A stretch of 6,660 nt of DNA from Planctomycetota bacterium (GTDB taxonomy: Bacteria; Planctomycetota; PUPC01; JABMSA01): contig JABMSA010000722.1 in NCBI GenBank assembly GCA_013202185.1, forward strand, positions 1-6,660, in the 5' to 3' direction. Position numbers and translations under genes: made by a program. Under the pieces are notes generated by a model, which saw only the letters and a list, made by a program, of their open reading frames with translations, was not told the DNA's origin and ran no database searches. Of this stretch, positions 1 through 5,121 are shown one piece after another. The first letter of the stretch is position 1. Every line of letters begins with the position of its first letter.

Positions 1-27
1 CCATCTTCGACCACGCTAAACACATAC

Positions 28-41
28 CTTTTTGCAAAAAG
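28..41. repeat. 14-bp perfect palindrome
   Basis: CTTTTTGCAAAAAG is a perfect 14-bp palindrome. It could be a protein-binding site or part of a terminator of a gene lying to the left of the window. It lies 10 bases from the 51-68 hairpin. No function can be assigned. Confidence 0.5.
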
Positions 42-50
42 TTCTCCCAT

Positions 51-68
51 CCTGCCTTCCGAGGCAGG
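51..68. repeat. Hairpin with UCCG tetraloop
   Basis: CCTGCCT and AGGCAGG form a perfect 7-bp stem around TCCG, a UNCG-type tetraloop when read on the + strand. No T-run follows directly on either strand, so it is not a classical intrinsic terminator. It resembles dispersed extragenic hairpin repeats, but that cannot be tested within one window. Confidence 0.55.
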
Positions 69-271
69 CCCACCTTTCAAAACTCTTGCGCTTTCAGAGG
101 GGTGTGCTGAGGACCAGGATAATTATTCGCACCCGGTGGATGGGTTGAGAGCCGGCGCCGAAACGAAAAAAAACGGGGCGTAAGAAAAAACTTTTTCGTC
201 TGATTCTCAAGCGCCGTGCGACCTTACGACAACGTCTGTTACCGGCAAGCGCGTGAAAAGAATTTTTTGTG

Positions 272-300
272 TTGACCTTGAGAAGAAAATGTGATATAGT
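272..300 (+). promoter_or_regulatory. Strong sigma-70-type promoter upstream of dnaA
   Basis: The -35 box TTGACC (272-277) and the -10 box TATAGT (295-300) are separated by exactly 17 bases. A TG at 292-293 gives an extended -10, and a T6 tract (263-268) sits just upstream as a possible UP element. The predicted start is about 306-308, leaving a leader of roughly 280 nt before dnaA. The promoter could drive dnaA or a separate leader RNA. No terminator is evident between it and dnaA, so dnaA is the more likely target. Confidence 0.7.
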
Positions 301-328
301 TTGTGCTCCGGGTAAGTCAGGCCGTTAG

Positions 329-337
329 TGTGCATAA
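329..337 (-). promoter_or_regulatory. DnaA box in dnaA leader
   Basis: The + strand reads TGTGCATAA, whose complement TTATGCACA fits the TTATNCACA consensus exactly. It lies just downstream of the predicted transcription start of the 272-300 promoter, a suitable place for autorepression by DnaA. Confidence 0.55.
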
Positions 338-418
338 CTTGCTCTTAGCGCAATCTCAGCGGGTACGCGCATATTCGATATTGTAAGCCGATCTTTTTCT
401 TGTCATATCACGTGCAAG

Positions 419-431
419 CCCCCCCCGCCCC
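419..431 (+). other. C-rich homopolymer tract
   Basis: Eight C residues, one G and four C residues in a row lie in the dnaA leader. The tract could be prone to slippage or assembly error. No regulatory role is evident. Confidence 0.4.
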
Positions 432-507
432 TAAGTGGTTGCTGCTTAACAAGTTATTGCAACATGAATGACGTTGTCGGCTTCCGGCCCGACGCCCTTC
501 TGCCGGC

Positions 508-542
508 TGCGGCGCCCCGTTCTTGAAGGCTCCGCCGCCGCA
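508..542 (+). other. GC-rich hairpin before the dnaA start
   Basis: TGCGGCG (508-514) pairs perfectly with CGCCGCA (536-542) around a 21-base loop. It ends 16 bases before the DnaA box at 558-566. In the leader RNA it could affect dnaA expression. No U-run follows, so it is not a standard terminator. Confidence 0.4.
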
Positions 543-557
543 GGAATGTTGACAACC

Positions 558-566
558 TGTGGATAA
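558..566 (-). promoter_or_regulatory. Consensus DnaA box at the dnaA start
   Basis: TGTGGATAA is the exact complement of TTATCCACA, the strongest DnaA-binding site. It ends 23 bases before the dnaA ATG and follows a TTGACA hexamer (549-554). That hexamer has no good -10 partner at 16-18 bases. DnaA bound here could repress its own gene, as known in other bacteria, or form part of a bipartite origin with the boxes after dnaA. Confidence 0.85.
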
Positions 567-589
567 CTCAATTGAGTAGAGGGATATTC

Positions 590-1990
590 ATGTCCACCGC
601 TCAGCTCGACTGGAACTCCGTTCTTTCCGAAGCTCAGAAACGGGTCAGGAAACAGCAATTTGATACTTGGTTCTCCAACATATCACTTGTCGATCTCAAG
701 GACGACAAACTCCTCCTCGGCGTTCCGAACGCTTTCTTTCGTGACTGGCTCAAGACCAACTACATCGACGTCATAAAAGAATCAGTCAAGGTCGTTACCG
801 GCAACAACGTCGAGATCGCGTTCAGGCTGTCGCCCAACGATCCCGAAGAGGACCCCACCGTCGGCGAAGCAGCAAGGGTGCAAGTTGGCCAACCGGCATA
901 CGCCCCGGAGTCTCCCCGCCCGTTCAGCAGGGACCTCGCTTCTCTCGCGCGCGAGGTGGGGCTGCACAGTCAATACATATTCAACAACTTTGTGGTCGGC
1001 CCGTGCAACAATCTGGCTCACGCTGCGGCGCTTGCCGTTGCCGAGACCCCCAGCCAGGCCTACAACCCGCTGTTCATGCACGGATCCGTGGGCCTGGGAA
1101 AAACGCATCTCGTTCAGGCTATCGCTCATGCCCTTCTCAACAGGCGCCCGCGGCCGAAGATTCTCTACATGTCGTGCGAGAACTTCATGAACCAGTTCAT
1201 CTCGGCCGTGCGCCATGGCGACATCGAGAACTTCCGCTACCGCTACCGGCAAGTAGACGCTCTGCTCATCGACGACATTCATTTTCTCGGCAAGGGCGAC
1301 CGCACACAGGAGGAGTTTTTTCACACCTTCAACGCCCTCTACAATGCACAAAAGCAGATTGTGATCACCAGCGACAGCCCGCCGAAGGAAATCCCTACCA
1401 TCGAAGAGCGCCTCGTCTCGCGCTTCAAGTGGGGAATGGTCGCAAAACTCAGCCAACCCACCTACGAAACGCGCGTAGCAATCATACAAAAGAAAGCCCA
1501 ACTCAAAGGGCGATCCTTCCCCGAGGAAGTGGTAAACTACATAGCCGAGCATATTGCAAGCAACATCCGCGAAATCGAAGGCGCCATCATCAAGATAATC
1601 GGCTACGCAAGCCTCATGAACAAACAGATCGACATTATCCTCGCCAAGGATGCACTTCTCGATACCATCGACCGCGAACGAACAACCATAAGCATAGAAG
1701 ACACCCAAAACGCAGTGGTCGGACACTTCAAGATAAAGCTTTCGGACCTGCAATCAAAAAAGCGATCCAAGGCTATATCGCACCCTCGACAAGTCTGCAT
1801 GTACCTTGCACGCAAGCTCACCGACTACTCGCTCAAGGAAATCGGCGGCTACTTCGGCGGCCGAGACCACAGCACAGTCATGCACGCTTGCGACAAGATA
1901 ACAAACATGCTCGAAACCGATACGTTCCTCGCCGCAACAATCGAAAGATTAACCGAAGATATGCGCAAGAACGTATCAAAAAAAAGGTAG
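590..1990 (+). CDS. dnaA: Chromosomal replication initiator protein DnaA
   Basis: DnaA is the cytoplasmic AAA+ ATPase that binds DnaA boxes, opens the origin and recruits the replicative helicase. The 466-residue product matches the usual length (E. coli 467). Domain I is residues 1-80 and a short variable linker spans about 81-115. The AAA+ domain has Walker A GSVGLGKT (165-172), Walker B LLIDDIHF (225-232) and an arginine-finger motif ERLVSRF (273-279). Domain IV carries the DNA-binding signature GGRDHSTVMHA (423-433). I chose the ATG at 590 because AGAGGG (578-583) lies 6 bases before it and the protein then begins at domain I. An in-frame TTG at 572 adds only six residues and has no better ribosome site. 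A DnaA box at 558-566 suggests autoregulation. The coding sequence is intact, and the neighbouring origin, dnaN and dciA support the call. Confidence 0.98.
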   Translation: MSTAQLDWNSVLSEAQKRVRKQQFDTWFSNISLVDLKDDKLLLGVPNAFFRDWLKTNYIDVIKESVKVVTGNNVEIAFRLSPNDPEEDPTVGEAARVQVGQPAYAPESPRPFSRDLASLAREVGLHSQYIFNNFVVGPCNNLAHAAALAVAETPSQAYNPLFMHGSVGLGKTHLVQAIAHALLNRRPRPKILYMSCENFMNQFISAVRHGDIENFRYRYRQVDALLIDDIHFLGKGDRTQEEFFHTFNALYNAQKQIVITSDSPPKEIPTIEERLVSRFKWGMVAKLSQPTYETRVAIIQKKAQLKGRSFPEEVVNYIAEHIASNIREIEGAIIKIIGYASLMNKQIDIILAKDALLDTIDRERTTISIEDTQNAVVGHFKIKLSDLQSKKRSKAISHPRQVCMYLARKLTDYSLKEIGGYFGGRDHSTVMHACDKITNMLETDTFLAATIERLTEDMRKNVSKKR

Positions 1991-2020
1991 TAAAGTATGT
2001 TGTTAGACAGTGGATTCAGT

Positions 2021-2124
2021 TGTGAATCATCAAGGATGAACTTGGGGTGATCTTGTGAAAACCGGCAGAGAAAATTGTGCAAAACTCGGCGTTACCGCAA
2101 AGCCCTGTGGGTACCGGTGGGTAA
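2021..2124 (-). repeat. Cluster of degenerate DnaA boxes, - orientation
   Basis: Read on the - strand against TTWTNCACA, the sites are TGATTCACA (2021-2029, one mismatch), GTTTTCACA (2054-2062, one), TTTTGCACA (2086-2094, none), GTACCCACA (2106-2114, two) and TTACCCACC (2116-2124, two). The first three are spaced 33 and 32 bases apart, close to three helical turns. The last two share GTGGGTA and are 10 bases apart. Each degenerate site alone is weak. The shared orientation and regular spacing make the group credible. Confidence 0.45.
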
Positions 2125-2222
2125 CTGACGAAAAAACCCCCGGTCCATACTACCTTCCGCGCACAGCTATGCGCAGGCGTCAGCAGCGCGTAAGTGCATT
2201 TGGATCAAGAACTTACAGATTG

Positions 2223-2250
2223 TTATTCATAGATATTCCACATATCCACA
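2223..2250 (+). repeat. Three tandem DnaA boxes, + orientation
   Basis: TTATTCATA (2223-2231), TATTCCACA (2234-2242) and ATATCCACA (2242-2250) each differ by one base from TTWTNCACA and all face the trio element. The last one touches the GC block directly, the position from which DnaA is known to load onto the trios. Confidence 0.65.
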
Positions 2251-2269
2251 GCCCCTATTACTACTGTTA
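2251..2269 (+). promoter_or_regulatory. GC block plus DnaA-trio element (origin unwinding site)
   Basis: After the last DnaA box comes GCCC (2251-2254), then CTA TTA CTA CTG TTA (2255-2269). On the opposite strand, read away from the boxes, this is 3'-GAT AAT GAT GAC AAT-5'. Four of the five triplets fit the DnaA-trio rule 3'-[G/A]A[T/A]-5', and the fourth in order (GAC) departs at its last base. Polarity relative to the boxes is correct. Trios are known to guide a DnaA filament onto single-stranded DNA during origin melting. Confidence 0.7.
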
Positions 2270-2298
2270 AGGGTCTTAAGAGTACTTTAGTAGTAATA
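2256..2298. repeat. 10-bp inverted repeat of trio-like triplets
   Basis: TATTACTACT (2256-2265) and AGTAGTAATA (2289-2298) are perfect inverted copies separated by 23 bases. The spacer contains CTTAAG (2275-2280) and AGTACT (2281-2286). The right arm continues as TAG TAG TAA TAC TAA TAA TAA up to 2308. The right arm is therefore itself trio-like in the opposite direction, but no good DnaA box stands to its right before dnaN. It could form a cruciform or hairpin. Confidence 0.65.
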
Positions 2299-2326
2299 CT
2301 AATAATAATGCAGGAGAAGTAACAAA

Positions 2327-3427
2327 ATGAAATTCAATTGTGATACAAAAAAACTTCACGCGGCGTTGCAGCTCGTAAGCACGGTGGTTCCCGCCAAGAG
2401 CCCCAGAGAAATTCTGCAGAACGTGCTGATAGATGCACAAGACGGATGCGTTCATCTTGCTGGAACCGATCTCGAGGTCGGCATACGATTCGTCATCCCC
2501 GATGTTGCCGTTGAAATAAATGGCAAAGTCCTTGCCGAGGCCGCACAGCTAACGCAAATAGTGCGCGAAGCCAGCGGCAAAACCATCACATTCGACAGCC
2601 CGGAGCCGCTTCAGTTCACAGTCTCATACCAGGGATCAACCTACGACCTCAAAGGCGCCGATCCGGAAGAATTTCCAGAGGTGCCGATCTTCGAAGGCGA
2701 AGCCGTTGAAGTTGACGCATCGGTACTCTCGGGCATGATCGAACACACCAGTTTCGCCGCAGCACGAGAGAGCGTCCGTTTCGCCATCAACGGCGTCCTG
2801 TTCGTCGTAAAAGATGGAACAGCCCACATGGTGGGAACCGACGGTCACCGGCTCGCGTGGATAAAGAAGAAAGTCGAAATCGCATCGGATGTATCGTTCA
2901 ACGGAATCGTTCCGCTCAAGGCTCTCGATGTCTTGCAGCGCCTCCTTCAAGACTCCAAAGAATCCGTCAAGCTCAAACTCGAAGAAAACTTCATTCTCGC
3001 ACAGTGCGGGCAAGGCGTTGTCGCCAGCAAACTCGTCGAAGGAAGCTACCCGAACTACGAAGACGTTGTGCCCCGCGAAAACGACAGGATAGCCACCATC
3101 GGCATCCCAGAGATGACATCGGCCGTTCGCCAGGCAGCCGTGCTCACCAGCGACGAATCGCGGGCACTGCGCGCAACCTTCGCAGACGGCAAAATGACGC
3201 TCACATCCAGGGTGCCGGAACGGGGCGGGGCGAAAATCGAGCGAAACGTTGAATTTGAAGGCGAAGCAGTAAACATCGGATTCAACCCTGCTTACCTGCT
3301 CGACGTCCTCAAAATCACCGAAGGCGAAACAATCCAGATCGAGCTGAAAGACAAGGACCGGCCCGCGCTCTTCAAGAACGGCGACGACTACCTCTACGTG
3401 GTGATGCCTGTAAGCATCGAAGACTGA
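2327..3427 (+). CDS. dnaN: DNA polymerase III beta subunit (sliding clamp)
   Basis: DnaN forms the dimeric ring that tethers DNA polymerase III and many repair proteins to DNA. The 366-residue product has the usual length (E. coli 366) and the three-domain clamp layout. Family motifs seen include TDGHRLA (171-177), EGSYPNYEDVVP (238-249) and the C-terminal YLYVVMPV segment that forms the partner-binding pocket edge. An AGGAG ribosome site (2312-2316) lies 10 bases before the ATG. The gene follows the probable origin directly. Transcription may come through dnaA or from a promoter in the AT-rich end of the origin, where I could not identify a convincing one. The stop is 43 bases before the chosen dciA start, so the two are probably co-transcribed. 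Confidence 0.98.
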   Translation: MKFNCDTKKLHAALQLVSTVVPAKSPREILQNVLIDAQDGCVHLAGTDLEVGIRFVIPDVAVEINGKVLAEAAQLTQIVREASGKTITFDSPEPLQFTVSYQGSTYDLKGADPEEFPEVPIFEGEAVEVDASVLSGMIEHTSFAAARESVRFAINGVLFVVKDGTAHMVGTDGHRLAWIKKKVEIASDVSFNGIVPLKALDVLQRLLQDSKESVKLKLEENFILAQCGQGVVASKLVEGSYPNYEDVVPRENDRIATIGIPEMTSAVRQAAVLTSDESRALRATFADGKMTLTSRVPERGGAKIERNVEFEGEAVNIGFNPAYLLDVLKITEGETIQIELKDKDRPALFKNGDDYLYVVMPVSIED

Positions 3428-3470
3428 CGCAACCTCCACCGTGGCCGGTGCTTCTCGCAGAGAACCCAAG

Positions 3471-3770
3471 ATGAAACCCGCGGAAAAAGCATCCGACGTC
3501 CTCAACCGAATGCTCGAGAGTTCGCCGCTGGGCCACAATATCGAGCACGTCGAGATATACAGCGAATGGCGCGCCGCAGCCGGCACCGAAATCGCCCGCC
3601 ACACACGCGTTGCCGGCATCAAAGGGAACGTTCTCCGTATCGAGGTCGACTCCTCCCCCTGGCTTTACGAGCTTTCAGGTTTTCGCAAGCAGCAGATTCT
3701 CACCCGCCTCTCGAAAAGCCTGAAAAAAACCAGGATCGTCGACATCGATTTCAGGATCGGCAGCTTCTGA
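3471..3770 (+). CDS. dciA: DciA-type helicase operator (DUF721 family)
   Basis: The 99-residue protein shows the DUF721 pattern: W33, then GTEIARHT (38-45), a KGNVLRIEV strand (51-59) and SPWLYEL (62-68), followed by a helix ending in a basic tail. This family includes DciA, the ancestral factor that interacts with the replicative helicase DnaB and is replaced by DnaC/DnaI in some lineages. Its place after dnaA, oriC and dnaN fits that role. The ATG at 3471 is preferred because the conserved domain begins shortly after it. A GTG at 3441 would add 10 residues and reduce the gap to dnaN to 13 bases. Neither start has a good Shine-Dalgarno sequence (only AGAGAA near 3460), so translation may be coupled to dnaN. 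The family call is confident; the precise function comes from homology. Confidence 0.88.
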   Translation: MKPAEKASDVLNRMLESSPLGHNIEHVEIYSEWRAAAGTEIARHTRVAGIKGNVLRIEVDSSPWLYELSGFRKQQILTRLSKSLKKTRIVDIDFRIGSF

Positions 3771-3937
3771 CCGCCCGCCGAAGCACCACACCACAAACCG
3801 CTCAAGCTCCGGTCCGCCGAGAGTTCCTGCTAAATTACGAGTGTTTTGTTCCGATGAACTATTAGTGCGTAAGTTACGGCGAACGCAAAACGGGCGTTCC
3901 AAATCACTATGGGTGAAAGGACGGGAAAAAGACTTTT
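3771..3937 (+). other. Intergenic region with small inverted repeats
   Basis: This gap separates dciA from the methyltransferase. It contains the 11-bp palindrome CGTAAGTTACG (3868-3878) and a hairpin GAACGC/GCGTTC with a 7-base loop (3881-3899). Neither is followed by a T-run. No convincing sigma-70 promoter was found, so whether the methyltransferase is co-transcribed with dciA is open. Confidence 0.4.
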
Positions 3938-3943
3938 AGGAGG
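3938..3943 (+). promoter_or_regulatory. Shine-Dalgarno site selecting a CTG start
   Basis: AGGAGG is a perfect ribosome binding site, followed at 3946-3951 by a U-rich spacer ending at CTG 3952. The 8-base spacing is ideal. There is no in-frame ATG, GTG or TTG near it: the frame is closed by TAG at 3937-3939 on one side, and the first ordinary start on the other side is TTG at 4042. A GTG at 3945 is out of frame and ends at TAA (3978-3980). Confidence 0.7.
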
Positions 3944-3951
3944 AGTGTTTT

Positions 3952-4812
3952 CTGAGCGCTATTGGTGTAGGTGCATGTAATATTGATCAGCAGACAGTCG
4001 ACGGCTTTGGCGACGAGTGGGCCGCCTTTCCTCAAGAACAGTTGAGCAACGAGGAGTTGTGCCGCCAGTTCGACGGATATTTCAGGATATTCAGGTGGGA
4101 CAAACTGCCCAAGGATGCCAGGGGCTTCGACATGGGCTGCGGCAGCGGCAGGTGGGCCACACTGGTGGCCCCGCGAGTAGGCGAGCTTTGCTGCATAGAC
4201 GCAAGCGGCAAAGCACTCGCGGTAGCAAAAAGAAATCTGAGCCGGTTCAAGAACTGCAAGTTTCACCGGGCGTCGTTTGAGGACATCCCGCTACCTGACA
4301 GCTCGATGGACTTCGGTTATTCCATCGGAGTGCTGCATCACATTCCGGATACCCTCGCCGGGCTGCGCTCGTGCGTCGACAAGCTCAAACCCGGGGCCCC
4401 CTTCTTGGCCTACATTTACTACGCCTTAGAAAACAGGCCCCGGTGGTTCAAGGTCGTCTGGAAGTCATCAGACATGATCCGGCGAGTCATCTGCAGGCTG
4501 CCGTTCGGAGCCAGGCTCGTCGTTTCTCAGCTCATCGCCTTCACGGTTTACCTTCCCATGGCAACGGCCTCGCTCGCCCTGGAAAGACTCGGGGCGGACG
4601 TATCCGACATACCATTATCGGCATATCGCAACCGCTCCTTCTACAGCATGCGGACAGATGCACTCGATCGATTCGGCACCAGGCTCGAAAAGCGTTTTTC
4701 CAGGAAGCGCGTAATAGAGATGTTCGAGCAGGCGGGCCTCGAGGGCATCATGATCTCAAACGACATGCCCTACTGGTCCGCAGTTGGCTACAAGAAACGC
4801 CCTGCGAACTGA
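3952..4812 (+). CDS. SAM-dependent class I methyltransferase, CTG start
   Basis: The product is 286 residues from the CTG at 3952. It has a Rossmann methyltransferase core: motif I FDMGCGSGRW (59-68), acidic D83 after beta-2 in CCID, the NF-type stretch FEDIPLP (109-115), GVLHH (126-130) and LKPGAP (145-150). This is the methyltransferase type-11 pattern. An N-terminal GFGDEWAAF (18-26) resembles a segment I recall in relatives, which places the true start upstream of the TTG at 4042. The C-terminal half has a hydrophobic stretch (about 188-212) and a conserved-looking RTDALDRFGTRLEKRF segment. Such proteins often act on small molecules or sugar-lipid intermediates, but the substrate cannot be read from the sequence. 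No neighbour fixes a pathway. The strong ribosome site 8 bases ahead supports the CTG. Confidence 0.88.
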   Translation: MSAIGVGACNIDQQTVDGFGDEWAAFPQEQLSNEELCRQFDGYFRIFRWDKLPKDARGFDMGCGSGRWATLVAPRVGELCCIDASGKALAVAKRNLSRFKNCKFHRASFEDIPLPDSSMDFGYSIGVLHHIPDTLAGLRSCVDKLKPGAPFLAYIYYALENRPRWFKVVWKSSDMIRRVICRLPFGARLVVSQLIAFTVYLPMATASLALERLGADVSDIPLSAYRNRSFYSMRTDALDRFGTRLEKRFSRKRVIEMFEQAGLEGIMISNDMPYWSAVGYKKRPAN

Positions 4813-4926
4813 TTCCGTCTACATGACGGCAACTACCTTACCTGACGCACATTCCCGGGTTGCGCGAAAGACGTCTGCCCGCCCGCGCGCAGGGGCAAGC
4901 CCCCGTATCCGTTTAGCATGCCCCCT

Positions 4927-4960
4927 GCCGGCTTGTCCCGCCGGGGGCGCCGGCTTTTCT
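4927..4960 (+). terminator. Intrinsic terminator after the methyltransferase
   Basis: GCCGGC (4927-4932) pairs with GCCGGC (4949-4954). After a TT bulge the stem continues as GTCCC (4935-4939) with GGGGC (4944-4948, one G-U pair) around a 4-base loop. TTTTCT (4955-4960) follows directly. This is a strong GC stem with a U-tract. A second small hairpin, GGGG-CAAG-CCCC, lies upstream at 4892-4903. The terminator insulates the dehydrogenase gene from the upstream cluster. Confidence 0.8.
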
Positions 4961-5034
4961 CCTGTTCATGCTGTGCAGGTGCGCTCGCGACACCGGCGCC
5001 CACAAAACATTTACACACACCAACCGGCTTTCGG

Positions 5035-5058
5035 GCCGTATCAAGCTTGATTTACGGC
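5035..5058. promoter_or_regulatory. Operator-like palindrome upstream of the dehydrogenase
   Basis: GCCGTA (5035-5040) and TACGGC (5053-5058) flank the perfect palindrome TCAAGCTTGA (5041-5050), with TT as the only asymmetry. The core ATCAAGCTTGAT (5040-5051) is a 12-bp perfect palindrome. It covers the -35 box of the promoter proposed at 5047-5075, the usual position for a repressor site. The regulator is not in the window. Confidence 0.55.
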
Positions 5059-5075
5059 GTCATATTGATTAAACT
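5047..5075 (+). promoter_or_regulatory. Putative promoter of the polyol dehydrogenase gene
   Basis: TTGATT (5047-5052) and TAAACT (5070-5075) are 17 bases apart, each matching 4 of 6 consensus bases. The predicted start near 5082 leaves a leader of about 40 nt. The upstream terminator at 4927-4960 means a promoter is needed in this interval. Confidence 0.45.
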
Positions 5076-5121
5076 GGCATGTGGCGGCGCGGACTAGGAC
5101 AGGAACACGGAGGTAACTGCC

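Larger units (their letters stand above)
1..271. other. Non-coding flank upstream of the dnaA promoter
   Basis: No convincing gene is visible here. The stretch carries an A8 tract (166-173), an A6/T5 pair (185-196) and a T6 tract (263-268) just before the promoter -35 box, which could act as an UP element or bend the DNA. TTATTCGCA at 123-131 is one base from the relaxed DnaA box TTWTNCACA. On the - strand an ATG at 50-48 opens a frame to the window edge, but it is only about 16 codons and its upstream region lies in a hairpin, so I do not call it a gene. Confidence 0.5.
1991..2326 (+). other. oriC: Probable origin of replication (oriC), dnaA-dnaN intergenic region
   Basis: This 336-bp gap has no gene. 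It carries box-like 9-mers in - orientation on the left (2021-2124) and in + orientation on the right (2223-2250). These are followed by a GC block, DnaA-trio triplets and an AT-rich stretch (2255-2309). A 6-bp hairpin, GATTCA-GTTG-TGAATC (2013-2028), lies just after the dnaA stop and is too weak and T-poor to be a clear terminator. The order boxes - GC block - trios matches the basal unwinding element described for Bacillus subtilis, also between dnaA and dnaN. Together with the leader boxes at 329 and 558 the origin may be bipartite. It was assigned by motif only. Confidence 0.8.

Noticed and set aside
1..50. Possible start of a leftward gene (ATG at 50-48, frame beginning MGELFAKRY)
   Set aside because: Only about 16 codons are visible, another frame is equally open, and the presumed ribosome site lies inside the 51-68 hairpin. 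It cannot be supported from this window.
549..577. TTGACA at 549-554 as the dnaA promoter
   Set aside because: The -35 hexamer is perfect, but no acceptable -10 box lies 16-18 bases downstream. The 272-300 promoter is far better.
1621..1680. Excess of C over G on the + strand within dnaA (20 C against 11 G in this 60-base stretch)
   Set aside because: A single short stretch inside a coding gene reflects codon use. A real skew claim needs the whole chromosome.
782..1753. Long open frame on the - strand inside dnaA
   Set aside because: It is the antisense shadow of dnaA, whose motifs are complete; the translation shows no recognisable domain.
2055..2270. 71-codon open frame across the dnaA-dnaN gap
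   Set aside because: It overlaps the DnaA boxes and trio element, has no ribosome site, and its translation resembles no protein.
2636..3622. Long open frame on the - strand across dnaN and dciA
   Set aside because: It is an antisense shadow created by codon bias in dnaN and crosses the dnaN-dciA junction without any recognisable domain.
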